A stretch of 64,000 nucleotides of DNA, from contig QNGE01003551.1 in NCBI GenBank assembly GCA_008508345.1, forward strand, positions 17,378 through 81,377, in the 5' to 3' direction. Origin of the DNA: Paragonimus westermani (Eukaryota > Platyhelminthes > Trematoda > Plagiorchiida > Troglotrematidae). The position numbers and the translations under genes are program-made. Below are positions 37,301 to 50,420 of this stretch, in pieces; positions within the stretch are counted from its first letter, which is position 1, and every line of letters starts with the position of its first letter. Below the pieces are notes generated by a model. That model saw only the letters and a program-made list of their open reading frames with translations, had not been told where the DNA came from and searched no databases.

Positions 37301-40069
37301 AAAATGTTATTGGGCCTGGCAAAATAAGCACTTCAGTAGTAACCTGCTGCAGTGGATGCACTAAATGGGCCAGGTAATTCGCAGACAACACTAAACATCC
37401 GTCCGTTTTAAACCAACCTGAAACATTTATTGGACTCCGGACTGAGAAAATTCCTTCCTTCTATTTGCGTTCATTAGTCCACTCACTAGCCTGACTTTTA
37501 GTTCGTGTACCCTACTCACCCCACTTTTGTTTTACTGAACTAATTTACCATTAACCGTCTGCGGCACGGGTAGTCATTCCTGATCTGACGTACTAGCGTA
37601 ACGATTCACCTTTGGCCTTGCCGGCTACGTTCGGAATCCAACGATTTTGCTGAAAGAAACTATTTTGAACGACTGAGGTTTGGTTATTTTAATTGGTTGT
37701 GTTCTGTTGCCAGTACCTTGTAAACATTTTGACCCAGTATTGTTTACTATTTGGGGACATGCTTTCGAGCTATACGTAACCCAGCGAACGGACGTGGATC
37801 GCTACAAATCGATTATAAAGGCCTCACATCAAAAATGCACACGAGTATTCCACCAAACGCTTTCCGGTAGTCTGACATCCAGCGTTCGCTAGCCAGCTGC
37901 ATGTTTGTTGCATTTTGTAGTAAAATTGTAATGCGTTTCACAGTATACCGTTAGTTTTCTGTTTCCATCCAGAAAGTTTCTTTTTTAATTTTTCATTCTT
38001 TCGATTGTTGGATATTTTATATATTTCGTCAATCCTTCACTTTCTACCGATTTTAATGGTCCAACATGTTGCTTTCTCTAACCAGTGCGTTTCCAGTGAA
38101 TTTTAGTAAGTAATTTTGGGTAGTGATCAACGCCGGCCTTCATTGAACGAGATGTCTATCTGCTGGCAGTTATTTGCAATAACTTTGATATTTGTAAAAT
38201 CTAGCACCTGCTGTGACTACCCCGTTAGCTTGCTACACTACGTCTCAGTTGATTTTCCCACAAATTTGAAGGTTATGCAAATCGACGCCCTATCACTCGA
38301 GACTATCCAACTTCACTGTGGAGTTGCAATAGTACGGATTAAGTGGTCACGTGATCGGAAAAGTAACCGACATTCAATTTTCCGCCGAGTAGCCTTCGAG
38401 ACCGAGATAACGCCAAATACAGCCACTCTGAAGAAACAGGTTGAACAATATTGCTGGTAGACACTTTCGAAGGTTTGCTAAATGGAGTGATATCCAAATG
38501 CAGAAATCCAGACAGTGACAGTCCAGACAGTGACAGGAACCGCATACTCATACGTGTCGCCTGTTCTACCAGCTGAGATGCGAAATTAAGCCAGGAAAAC
38601 GGAAAGTTCTTAGTAGGACTCTCCATTAGTCTGACCACCCCACCGTCTATTTAGTGTCCATCGGATAAACGAGGGGATGGAGTAATAAAATGGAGCTCCC
38701 GTTGGAAAATCCACACTATCATCCACCAATGCTACCGATAAAATTCAAGCTTAAGTAATGTGTTCTACAACATTTAACAGTTATGAAACAATTCATTTGT
38801 GAAAAAACTGGTTTTTTGAAAGTTTCAAATCAGCAATAAGAACCACAAGCAAACGACAGACAAAATCCTAGAAAGTGTTTCGATCAAACTAGAGTAGTTC
38901 CTAAATTTATCGTACAACAACATTTTATTAGAAGGTTTCTATTTAACAATAACTGCGTGTAATGTGTGTTTTCTAAGAAGACAAATATGAAATAAGAACC
39001 TTTAGTTAAATCCTAGGCAGGTGAACGGATGGCACTGTGATACAACACAAACCTAAAGCATTAGCAAATGGAAACCATTTACCATAACATCGTGCTTAGG
39101 TCGCATCCAGACAATTTGAAAATGGGAATACCAACCAATGCGGTGAGAGTGGCCTTGAAAGGTCGAACGCCTGACACTGAAAAACGAATCACCTCGTGCA
39201 AACAATTGCGCACCACATGCACATGTGGCAAAGTTGTTCGGATGAAGGTGGGGGAGAAATCGACCAAGCACTGACTTATCAGGTAGCTGAGGTGCTAATT
39301 CTAAAATATTCATCCCATTTGCTGCTATCTCTCCAACTATTTTGTGTCCTTTGTAATGGATTGCTCTGCGATCGATAATTTGGACGCGCCCTCCATTTTA
39401 CTGGCATTAGAAATAGTAGGAATCCCATTTTGCTTAAGTGACCTACATGCCTTAATAGTGGTAGGTGGGTGTGTTTTGCAGAACAGGGAATGGGTCACAA
39501 TATAACAGCATTTTCGACTCGCTTAGTTTATTTATATGCGGTGACGACTGAACGCGAGACATATAACTAGGCAGTGCGTAAGAAGTGATTACCCCAACTT
39601 CGAAAACAGTCTTCCAAAGATTTGCCATCGGAACGGTTATTCGTATTTCACAAGTTTTTGCGTCAGAAATATATATATATGCCACCACTAGCACGTACAA
39701 ATCAAGACCGCTGGTAGCTTATATTTGACTCTTCGAAGTTGATTAGTTACACTGATATAATGTAAAACAACATTTTTCTGTGACACTGTTGAACAGAGAA
39801 ATTCAAAAGGAATTCTTGCGCTTTGTAAATTGCCATCAGATTTTACTAAATTGTTTCAGATATCTGCTGGTTAACTATTTGCACGGTTAATTCAGTTGAA
39901 CTTAGATCAGGCTGTAGATCCCACAAGTTCTTGGAGGTATTGACCAGTAGAAAACAGGAGCCACCTCTCTGAGTAAAACTTAGCCCACTCATCAGAGTAC
40001 TTTGGCGCATAATTTGCTCAATGTGTATAGTTATCTGTATTCTCTAATTTTACTCCACAAGACTCATCG
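34321..40069. other. No recognised gene
   Basis: Contains a 15-bp perfect tandem duplication (TCCAGACAGTGACAG) at 38507-38536 and an open frame near 38149 listed separately. I recognise no repeat family or domain elsewhere in this 5.7 kb. Confidence 0.4.
38149..38460 (+). CDS. Unassigned open frame with a signal-peptide-like start
   Basis: From the ATG at 38149 the frame runs about 103 codons. The first 17 or so residues after MSICWQLF are hydrophobic (ITLIFV) and are followed by small and cysteine residues (SSTCC), which resembles a secretory signal. Later residues IQLHCGVAIVRIKWSRD loosely resemble an immunoglobulin-fold strand C/W pair. No clear splice sites or further exons support it. 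It could be a first exon of a secreted protein or simply chance. Confidence 0.15.
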   Translation, partial: EMSICWQLFAITLIFVKSSTCCDYPVSLLHYVSVDFPTNLKVMQIDALSLETIQLHCGVAIVRIKWSRDRKSNRHSIFRRVAFETEITPNTATLKKQVEQYCW

Positions 40070-40310
40070 AAATTTTTAAACTGAACGGCGTCCCCATCCA
40101 ATCGCAGTCCTTGCATTCAGATGAGCCGGTCCGCTTCGTAAGAAAGCACTAGAATGGAGTTTCGTTCTTATTAGAGTTTACCAGTAGTGCATATCCTTGT
40201 CCGCATCGGAGTTTTTACTCTGATCCTGGTGTATGTGAAACTAGCGTGTTAACTACAACGCCAATAACTTCACAATAGGCATGACTGAATAATCAAATCG
40301 GAACACCCAA
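40070..40310 (-). repeat. SINE family S1, near-full-length minus-strand copy
   Basis: On the minus strand it reads GTGGTTGGGTGTTCCGATTT (head), GTAGTTAACACGCTAG (A box), then GGACAAGGATATGCACTACT and TCTAGTGCTTTCTTACGAAG (body), then GGCTCATCTGAATGCAAGG and a diverged tail. All blocks are in the same order as copies 1 and 2, which confirms the head, box and body as one unit of about 240 bp. The B box is degenerate. Confidence 0.7.
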
Positions 40311-40824
40311 CCACAACCTTGTATGAATAGTGTTCAGGTTGACCGATCATTTTGAAAGTGCAGACAGAATCGCTCTGTCCACTCCTGTCGGTAAACCTCG
40401 CGGACAGGGACTTTGTCATACACCTAAACTATCCGATTGCCTTGTGTACCTGACTAGATGCAACGGAAAGTACTTTCTCAGACCTGATTGATAAACTGTC
40501 AAGCTGCTTTACTGAAAATGATCGGACTCCAAGTCACCACTGGTTTTCGCTAGATATGACCACAACATTCCTCTGAGGGAGGTCACCTTGTGTTGAGGTA
40601 CTTCAAAGTTTTGTTAGTGCGATCCGCTCATTCTGGCAAGTCTGTGATTACCATGTTTAACGTCGGGTCTGCCTCCGAAATTGAAAGAATTAAATAAAAC
40701 ATTTAATCACGGCTTCAGTATCCGGATCGGATTTTCAACCGATTTTTTGCGTCTTATCGATTGTAGCTGATATGACAGCTACTGCCTCTCGTCTCTATGT
40801 GATCAGCGTTACTCAGGAACGAAT

Positions 40825-40965
40825 GTGGTCGGATGTTTAACTATGCTAATTCGGTCGCGCCTTTTGTAAGGTCAACGGAACGGTGATAAAAGTGGTTGTT
40901 TCGTAGATAAATGAAACAGAATTTAAATTCCGGTCGTGACAAAGATATAAGCTGGTACCTATCTC
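40825..40965 (+). repeat. SINE family S1, degenerate 5' half
   Basis: GGTCGGATGTTTAACTATGC, ATTCGGTCGCGCC, GTAAGGTCAACGGAACG and, after a small insertion, AATTTAAATTCCGGTCGTG and ACAAAGATATAAGC follow the S1 order. It lies about 0.5 kb from the minus-strand copy and in opposite orientation. Confidence 0.5.
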
Positions 40966-42059
40966 TAGCCTTTCTTTCTAAACGGGGCTATCAAAATGTA
41001 TGTCTGAGTGCAAAATCATTGAACATCTATGAATGGGTTTCAAGTCTCATACATATCTTACCGCAGGACATAAGAGGCAGCCACCTGATTATGCATAATT
41101 TTTCTTTCAATTTGTTGTCCGTCTACTGCTAAGGGTCAGACCAGTAAGTAATGGGAAGATATCATGCATTCGAACGTAACATTAGGCTGTACTTTCATGT
41201 TCCAGTAGATGACTAAAGGACAGAAAGCTCACATAAGTTGATTTCCACTGGAGACAACTAACACTTATAAAGTGAAACAAACAATGGTCATCCGAAGGAA
41301 AACTAATTAGAGTCGCCATTAAAATTTCGTATTGTATGTTGGACCTTAGTTTGGAAAATCACACAAGTCGTGTCCTTCCACATGAACGAGGTGGAAAGCA
41401 AGTTACGACTCAAGTCGTACCATGGTCTTGTGAGTCTCTGTGAGTGTATAGCGGATAGTGATGGGTGGCTAGTGATTGACATGTCTTAACTGAGTCTGAA
41501 CAACGTCAGGCGCTCACAAGTTTTGAGCCTAAACAACGTTTAAATTACCCCTTTGTGTTTAGTTCATTAAACAACAGAAGCTGGGTTTAATCGTTCTTCA
41601 GAGACAGCTCAGACTGAACAAAGACAGAGGTAAATTCGTCTGCATGTGGGATCACGAAGTGTCTGTGAATGGTGCTACTCACGTTCACATAAGTTAAATA
41701 CCATACATATCTGGCTGCACCTTTCATGTTCAGGTGGATTTTTTAACTAATCCGTTTTCGAAAAGTTCATCAGGTTCATTATAACATTGTTCATCTGTTG
41801 AAAACCACCGCAACAAATCCGGAAGGGTTTGTCAGTTACACTACACCTGCCTTAGTTTTATATAAAAAACTCAACCGAGCTCTATATAAAAACCTGTTTA
41901 ATCATTTCGTCTTCTATTTAACCGCCTATCTGATTCACTTTTTAGTCATTAACAGCAGTTCAGAGATTTCGATCATTTCGAACTAAACACCGTGCACACT
42001 TGATCGCATCCTTCGCATCCGGACAAAAATGTCAGCTAAGTGACTTCCAAAAGAAGTAC

Positions 42060-42225
42060 CAGACCCGAAGTTCTATCATCACTACTGCATGTTCTCATCG
42101 AGACCGATGTTTGCACTCCGGCCGTCGTGATTGTGAGACCAGCGTGTCAACCACAACACCAATGACTTTACAATAGTCGCAGCTGAATGATCTTAGCCGA
42201 CAAGGTCAACCACAACATTGTGTGA
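42060..42225 (-). repeat. SINE family S1, degenerate minus-strand copy
   Basis: The minus strand reads GTTGTGGTTGACC, CGACTATTGTAAAGTCATTG, GTTGTGGTTGACACGCTGG (A-box region), then CGACGGCCGGAGTGCAAAC. This matches the head and A-box part of the 40.3-kb copy. The body is lost. Confidence 0.55.
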
Positions 42226-45200
42226 ATAGTGTCACTTAAAGTGGCACGTATCCGCCACTTACAGTGTGTGTGTGTGGAATGGCTTCACCTTACAAACTTA
42301 CTGATCCGCCTACATTATCCAGTTTTACAAAAAAGACAAAGCACTTCACGATACTTTTGTCATGGTGGATTCAGCAGCATCTACGGTCACTATAAATTCG
42401 TTAGCTGCTATCGTGCACACACTGAAACTTTCACAGTGGAAAGTTGCATTGCTGGTCAGAGGTTTTCCTTACCGAATCATGACGTGAGTGAACGTATTTC
42501 ATGACACACGTAAGGTCTCCCAATAAGGGAATATGATGAAAGTTTCGTATTAAAACTGACCGAATATAGAAGAGTACGCTATCCAGCAAATTGGAAAGCA
42601 TGCTGAATTTGACGAAGGGGATTACAGCTGCTTATTGCAATTCGAGTCGTGAACGTTGCACTAGATTCTCCACACCAGATAGAAGTCCCGACGTACAGTC
42701 ATTATAGCATTCAGTAGTGTAATCCATGTGTATCGCGGTCCAGGTTGTTTGCATTTAATTCACAGTCAATCTTGTTTCAACAGTTGTAGGTCTATCGACA
42801 TTAAGGAAAGTACTCATTGTTACAGTTAATGCGTGTGCAGTAACGTTTTGTACTTTCATTGTTAACCGAATTTGAAAGCTTCGCTCATCAACGGATGGCA
42901 CGTAACTCATTAAGACCTGTCTTAATCAATATAGCCGTTCATTTGTTTCCAACCAAAAACAGTTCAGCTAACGATCGTTACCAGTATATACACACCGTCA
43001 GTATTTTTCATCTGATTGGCTACCCCCTTTACCAAATTGCCGCAGTCAGGATTTGCTCATGACTTTGAAGTTGTCCACAGTGTCAACAGATCAATACCTA
43101 GTGTGTACAGTAGGGTAAGATCACATTAAAGAAATTGCAAGGCCAGAAAAAGATTTAATTCCAACGTGCCCTGTGTCAACAAAAAAATATAGTTGTTTTC
43201 CCAAATGATTGCCTACTTTACGTGTGATATTAAGAATCTAAGACGGTTCGTGTAGTGAGGGGCAACCTCGTAGAGGTTCATAAATTCATTCTAACTTACG
43301 TAAAGATTTTCGTCGGGAAATCTCCCCCAGCTAGTCCTTCTCAATTTTCTCGTAAACAAGAGACTGTTTTTCCTAAAAGCGGTCAGATAATTGGAGTTTT
43401 AAAATAAGGTAGATGAGAACAATCGGGATTTTGAACACCAGTGTCCAAATAACTAGTGGAACTATAGGTCCGAATAGGGAAAAAATGGATGTCCGCGCAA
43501 CGTTGACGATGCCTGGAAAAGCTGCACATTATACGTCCAACAAAATTATTACGAAGCTAACCCAACTACACTGTATACTGGTGGGTTAAAAAAAGTAACC
43601 GGATGAAGTTAGCACACCGCAACAGCTCAAATAATCAGTCAAGATGGCAAGTCTGATATTATTGTTTATAAAAAGCTGGATACCAAAACCTGGAGCTCAG
43701 TTAATACTTTATCGAAATCGGTCAATTTCAGTTAATCTAATCTTGTGATTTCGACTTATTCTGACCGCAAAATTGAAGATCACTTCAGGTTGATCGATAT
43801 TCATTTCAGCTAAGTGAGATGGGTGGGATACGCAATGGATTCCGGGGGGTAACACCGTAAGTTGCAGCCCAAATTTGGAGACTGAAGATTGTACAAGCAT
43901 GTGGTCGTCAAAATTTCGGTCGCTGGCCCTTTTTTACCACTGTTCTAACCAAATTTAACAACTACTACTGAGATAAGTTTGATGATTTCGCAGTCATATA
44001 GAATTCTCAACCAGTCCCTTGCTAGAATAAGTAGTCGTAGTCAACTGCTTCAGTTCGACGTATACACGGTGATGATGACAGAAAAACGTTCACATGGTTA
44101 ACTGTACTGTTCCTGGTTACCTTGATTGCTTCCAACTCGATCCGTCTATCTTAACAATGCCCGGACCAATTGTGATTTGACAGATTACATCACAGCTACT
44201 GAAAAAGTTACTCCATTCCAAATGGAAATTCTTCTTTTTGCTACGTTCCCATTCAGCTACATTGGTCACAAGGCATGGGATGGAATCGAGTGAACTCTGT
44301 TGGTTACACGAAATCGAATCTCTTATTGGATTATGGGACTCAGGTTGACTTTTTTAATCAACTTATTTTACTCAGGTACCCATTACTAGAAATCATTTGT
44401 TGTATCTATTTACCATTCCGACTGTTCACTTGGTGTACATGCCGGTAATGATTAAGTGCAGTATCTCACTCCTCTCTCTGTTTCTCAGGTAACTAAACGA
44501 TAATTAATTTGCCCGTTGATTGAAAGTAAATAATTAGAGAGCAAATGTAATTGGTGCCGTTAAACAGTACGACTAACTTGCAAATGAGTGATTACACAAT
44601 TCCAACATCTGCGGTTCCTACATTATAATACATGATTGAAGTTCACCGCGGACATACATCTCGTAACTGGTCGTGTTCCCTGCGAATTTCGACCATTTAA
44701 CATACACTGCAAATATCATCTTGCATTATAATTGACACAAACCTTCGAAATTTCCATTTAAGAGCAACACAGCCCGTGAACCATGACATATGAAAAGTTT
44801 TTGACTCATATGTGTTATCGGTGGAATCCTCCATCAACCCGTAAGTGGGCCAACATACTGTGTTAAGAAATCTCCCATCTATACCTTTTTTACATACCTG
44901 TTTCCATTTCAGGCACAAGATTTTCTATCATATACTAAAGCAAATCACTTTGGTGCACTAGAATTTCCACCTGAGAATCTTGGACGTGACGGCAAGAGCG
45001 TGAGTAGTCCAACTAACAGCAAGAGAATATATAGGAAACATTTAAAAGATACTTGCAGGCTGCGACAACCGTAGCCCAATACCCGTACCATTTAAATGTT
45101 TCTATGTGCACCCACAGTTTATCTGGTTTTATCCTGCCTGTTGTTTGACTTATACTGCTTACTTGTGATTGGTATACTCTAGGTTGTTGACCAAACTCAA

Positions 45201-46845
45201 ACACATCAGACGAATTGCAAATGGGGCCTGACAACAAAATACCAACAGTCGGCTATGCATGAAACGTCCATCGCATCACATAAATTTTCCCGACAATCTT
45301 CAAAATAATTGCTATCATTCGATAACATATGACCTAGTTTGTGGAAATATCGAGATGTGATTTGTCACGTTTGGCCGCAAAACACGTGCTACCAGTGTTG
45401 TACACTGTGTTCCAGAAGTCACGCTCAAACAACATTCACATGAAACACGTATTAAAAGGCTCATGAAACAGTCCTGTGTACAGAGCAACCCACACACAGA
45501 AAACCGTTCACCAACGCCGTTCGTCTGTAACACGAGCAGGCCGCTGATGCATGTACGGTACCAGATCGGAGTGAAGCTTATTGTGTCCGAGGGTGACGAA
45601 TCAGGCAAGGCGTGGGCACAAACTGGTTAGTCGGAACATGACAACTGGTCCCCATGAGCTCAAATAGCGAAGAAAGCAACGTCCATGGTGAGTACCCAAC
45701 CAGGTGACCGGCTTAGGTTGACCATGTCAAGTCTGAAGACGAATCAGTACGTCAATTTCAATGTGCCCAAACATAAAACAGCGAAGTGAGTACAGATAGG
45801 TTGTCTATTAGTAGGAAAATCCTGCTCTACGTTGATGATACCGCAGGACTCATCAGCTGTATTCACGGATGGTGGATGGGTGGCGTCATCAGTTGTTAAT
45901 GAACTAACCGGTGGGTTTATCAAAACGCGTCCCGTCGATGACCAAACATGCAGTAGTCGTCCACAGCTAGCCACCTGGAATTAGGCTGTTTCGTGTTCAA
46001 TCAACAGACTTAATGAATCACACTCCTTCTGGTACAGGTATCAGTCGTCTGTCGTGAGCTATCTGACTGTGTTATCACTTTGCCGACTTCTGGGCCATGC
46101 TGTGATGTATGCAAACTCACCAGTATAGACCAGTGTGCTCATGAAGTTTGAAGACCCTGACTGTTCCACTGAGCAAACTGAGCAGATCTCGTCTATTTGG
46201 CTGTGGTCCTCGTGTCATTCAAATCACTAATTAGAAACTCTATCCGAGATGGCGAAGTGCCGGAGTCATTGGTGCACCTACATCCATACCACTTCTAGTT
46301 CTTCCAACTAATCTTCTTTTATTAATGTTCAACGTAGTAACGTTCTCCTTTTGGATATTTCACGTCAGTGTCCAGGTGAGCGGCGGCTCGAGCCACAGTA
46401 CCTCCTTGTCAGGACCCTGACTGTTATGATTATGATGACGACAACCCAATTACTTCATGGCCTGGTTACACGTCTATTGCAAATTTCGAAACGAAATCTA
46501 CATTCCAGCTGCAATCGATAGCCAGCAGGCGATGGACTTCTCAGTTCATTAGACACTTTATCCGGTAACCAACCATTTTGTCTGGGGTTTCTACTGTAAT
46601 TATTTAGCCAGTTAATTGCAGTTTTCCTGTGCGTAGACACTTACTCAACATGATAGCCAGACGGCAGGCTACGGAAGATGTAATTGTTCGTGGTTTGTGC
46701 ACACACAATTGCTTATCATCACCCAAACCTGGTGACGTTCCTGATATGATCACCCACGATTGTAAACACTGTGTTTCGTTCAAACAATCCACTGGTCATT
46801 TGTGACTCCGCTGATCTCGGCTGGCTATGCGTAATGTCGATTGTG
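42226..46845. other. No recognised feature
   Basis: Only short open frames (for example 45315-45608 minus) with no domain. No repeat shared with the rest of the window was noticed. Confidence 0.4.
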
Positions 46846-46849
46846 GCCA

Positions 46850-46995
46850 GAATAAATGAAATCTGTGTTCGGATTAGTACAAGTGAAATTGAGAATGCGA
46901 CGGCAGGACCCCCGCCCTGAGGCTCAAACCACCGAGCCGTCACACCCGCGCAACGACGGCGTCACCCAGCCACCTGACCACGGCCAGGGCCTTGC
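46850..46995 (-). repeat. Candidate tRNA-like repeat head
   Basis: On the minus strand TGGCTGGGTGACG (A-box-like) is followed about 40 bases later by GTGGTTTGAGCCTC (B-box-like) in an unusually GC-rich stretch. Spacing fits a tRNA-derived SINE. There is only one copy here and the boxes are imperfect, so it is tentative. Confidence 0.28.
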
Positions 46996-46999
46996 ACAA

Positions 47000-49189
47000 C
47001 TCTAATCTCAGCTACCATACCTATACCCATTGGTCAAACAATCGTACTGTAAGTCATACATATACAATGTATATATGTATATCCCATGTACTGACCACAT
47101 TAAATACTGGCCGATCATTTCTCACATTTTGACTCGTGATCCATTGTGTGTCGACACTACGAACTCTCACTTGAACTCTCGCTTTGTTTATTTCGTACGG
47201 CATCATTAGATTGTTTACGCTACCGTGTTATTGGTTGATATTTGCCGACGGATAAATTTCGTGCTCAGAGTTCACTTGGCTGTAAGTTGTATACTTTGCT
47301 AACCGTTCCTTATTTATGCACAGAACCAGTTTTATCCACTAAGCCTTCAATATTCTGACCTCTTCTGCCCCGAATCAAGAGGTTTACAGCTGCCCCGATA
47401 AACTGCGTATAGCCGTGAATCCTGACAGATTCTACATGTACTATGCAAGCGTCATTCTCTGGTGGATGCATCTAGGAAGTTGTAAATACATACTGAGAAC
47501 AATGAACGTACCTATTCTTAGTTAAGAAGATAACCAGTATAGCGTTATTCTATATAGTTCTTTGCAAGTGAAGCCCAGTTTTGCATCTGGATCTGTCTGT
47601 GTTGTCGGCCCTAACACTTCTTTTCACATGTAGTTCTTACCGGCCTTCTTAACGTCACATTCCTTCACTGGGATATTTCTAATCTTATGCAGAATACTCG
47701 TGTAAGATTAGACCCAACATCACCATTTTTGGTACGATAATTGCATTTCATATCTAACGTGTAACTTAATGATTCGGTCTATCCAATACCCTGGGTGCTA
47801 CCTATATTGCACAGATTGAGCGAGAAATTAACCCCTATGTTGTGCGCAACACTAAGTTTCATCCCATCGAGAACCTGACAAAAGTCGATAAACTTAGGAA
47901 TTACAATCGTATATTCAGAAACAAATCGATGTTTTTGGTGAGCATGCCTTTTTATGTAACCATAAATTCTTACTTGCGTTTGGTATGAATTAAACCCACT
48001 TGCTATATAACTTGTATAGACAGCTCCACAGGAAAATGGATACAGTCGACTTGATACTTCCGGAGACATCATGCACTATAGGTTTGACATTTCAGCAAAG
48101 CCATAAGGTTATTTCAGTTTCAAACTATCTTCAACTCCGTGTCGATTTGTGATGGAATTCAAATGCAGGATGTTGCAATCAACCAATCAACCGCAGAATG
48201 TCAATCTTGTAAACTGTTCTAAAGGCTGTACATCCCAGTCACTGTGCAATCATTTCTTACACATAGTTCAAAGTGAAATTGAGTAACAAAAATTAATCCC
48301 TCATCTATGTTTATTTTTTAAGATGTTGTTAATCGGCAGTCGCAGTTAATCAGTGGTATTGAAATGGTCAGTACTGGGCATTTCACGTCGCCACACACGT
48401 CAATTTTGCCTGTTTTGCAACAGTGTTATTATTTTCCCCCATCACCTGACCACGAAGTAGTGGAGTGTTGATTCATTAATCCGACCACTTTGCGATTTCG
48501 TGTTCATTAGTCCCTTCGATGTTTCAATTTCCATTTGTGTTTAGCCGGTAAAATGGGGTCCACCACGAAGTTTTTAATTTGAGAACTGGAGCTATTTGCC
48601 TAAAACCCGAAGCCAGTTTACATCCTGGATTATGATCCATACATACCAAACAGCGGATCACGCGATCCTGCGTTCAGCAGGAGGTGTCGCGCGCGATCGA
48701 GGTGATTGTATGTATTACCGGTTGCAGACGAGATCCTCTCTAAAGCTCGTTTTAATCATCCCTAGAGAAGATTGGTATGCTTTGTGCATACTGGGTACCA
48801 CTTTAAGAACAAGAGTTGGAGAAATCAGTACCAAAGATCAATGAAATATTTTTGTGCGACCTATAGCGTGCCAATCCGCACAAGAAGGGTGTCCTCGTCA
48901 AGGATGACGTGGGTCCCAGTTAACTGGTGGCCGACAGACGACTCCTTATACATACAGCCTAAACACCAACAGTACGAGTGCGGGTTACTCAGGAGATCTG
49001 GCCAAGATCTACCCAAGACTATCTTATCTAACACCTACGACTGTGCCCTCGAGACTGCCACATCACATACCGTGGATTTGCTGTTTAAGTTCCAATGGGG
49101 GAAGCGGCAATGTAAAGGGTATTTACTGTAAATTGAAAATCTTACCAGCTTACTTCCTTCAGCCGTCCTGGAGTCGTCTGACTCTAACC
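47000..49189. other. Mostly unassigned, possibly upstream part of the Penelope-like relic
   Basis: No domain recognised. The N-terminal part of a Penelope RT would be expected in the last few hundred bases. The 119-codon plus-strand open stretch at 48772-49131 did not show its motifs convincingly. Confidence 0.3.
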
Positions 49190-50420
49190 ATTTGCTTTCA
49201 TTGACGATAAATATCCCGTTATTTTCTAAGCCCTATATCACTATCTACGTCTGTATACACAAGCACACCATTACGTAGAAAGAGATGTTGTCTGCGATTA
49301 CCTTTTACCCAAACTCATCCATCCCCTAACCTTTGTTGACTTATTGAGAAAGTTACTTTTACCGTGCACGGGAAATGAGATTTTATTTAATGGGTAGGAT
49401 CTATTAACAGATAGGCGTGGTGAGCCCGCCTGGCTCTGTTTTAGCCCGTGTTTGTGATCAAAGTTGAAGAGACATTATTTCCAGTTGTGGGCGAACTGAA
49501 ACGATATGTTGTTGACCGGACACAACAAGGAAGAAGCAGAAAAAACAACTCAATATTTTGACTTTGTCTACCCAAGTCTGTTACTAATGGCGTAGTGTGA
49601 AAATGACAACAGCCTACCCTTTTTGGAAATTCTGATCAGATACCGTTCAGATGAATCTACTGAACGCATGCTAACATGTACGGGTAAATACAAGTAGTTC
49701 ATGAGTTCTACTCCTGTTGCATATAAAGGCAGAGTAAACGATATGGCATAAGGTAATCTGTGTCAAAAATTTCCCAGAATATTTCATCTGAAAATGGAAT
49801 AAAATTACTACTTCAGAGAGTGCAGTTGTGGAAACTCCTAAAGAAACCCTCTACATCAAACCCCGTTTCGAAGGTGATAGTTTGAGTAACGCCTTCGGAG
49901 AAAAAGATCAGCGCCACGGGGAGACACAACAAAGCTTGTGTTACTTCCACAAACGAGAAAGTTGTCTGTACGTTTGCTCAGAAGCGAACTCCTGTGTTTC
50001 ACAGCAATCACTTCATCTATCACCTGTCCCGCAGTTACCGAAACATCCACAACGGTAGAACAGAAAGAACGCTTGAAAACGGAGCCAAGGAGCTTAGCCT
50101 TTGGTTGAGAGATGCCTCAACTCACTCACTAATGAATAACACTCAACAAGGGCCAACAGCAGTTTCATTCACAAGGCACTTCGCGACCATAGGTCACGGT
50201 GTCAACAGTGTACCTTCGTTTACGATCCTGCTGAGTGTTCACGGTTTGCAAATCCTCGATTATATCAGTCTTCTTGATCAAATGTCAGTAGCTGGTCCCA
50301 TGCGTACAAAAACCACTGCCTGTCAGTCTTTGTTTGCTTTGTATACAGTTAAAGATATCAATCACATTCCTGCCCGACTTATATTTCTAACCAGTTCATC
50401 TGTTGTGTTGTTTTGACTTC
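49190..50420 (+). mobile_element. Penelope-like element relic (RT to GIY-YIG endonuclease)
   Basis: Plus-strand frames give Penelope motifs in order. A possible TINIPLFSKPYITI near 49200-49245 resembles FTNVPLxETI. MGRIY then QIGVVSPPGSVLARV at 49390-49460 corresponds to NGxIYRQxDGVAMGSPLGPVLA. VEETLFPVVGELKRYVVD follows the position of the KRYVDD box. FDFVYPSLLL and CENDNSLPFLEILI at 49558-49640 match the NxxxPxLxFTxExExNxxLPFLD block. ETLYIKPRFEGDSLSNAFG at about 49845-49900 matches the LPFxGDxLSNxL linker. Then the GIY-YIG region with HFIYHLSRSYRNIHNGRTERTL (ending at 50074). Stops and shifts make it non-functional. Penelope elements are widespread in flatworms. Confidence 0.75.
49994..50416 (+). 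pseudogene. GIY-YIG endonuclease region of the Penelope-like relic
   Basis: An open stretch of about 140 codons without an ATG start that matters. HFIYHLSRSYR and NGRTERTL (50054-50074) match the YxxxCxCGxxYIGRTxRxL pattern, with the conserved catalytic arginine region retained but the GIY glycine and tyrosines altered. TRHFATIGHGV resembles the later AIxxHLxxxGHxxD block. In Penelope elements this domain nicks target DNA. The zinc-binding cysteines (CxCG) read as SRSY, so the domain is dead. Confidence 0.65.
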
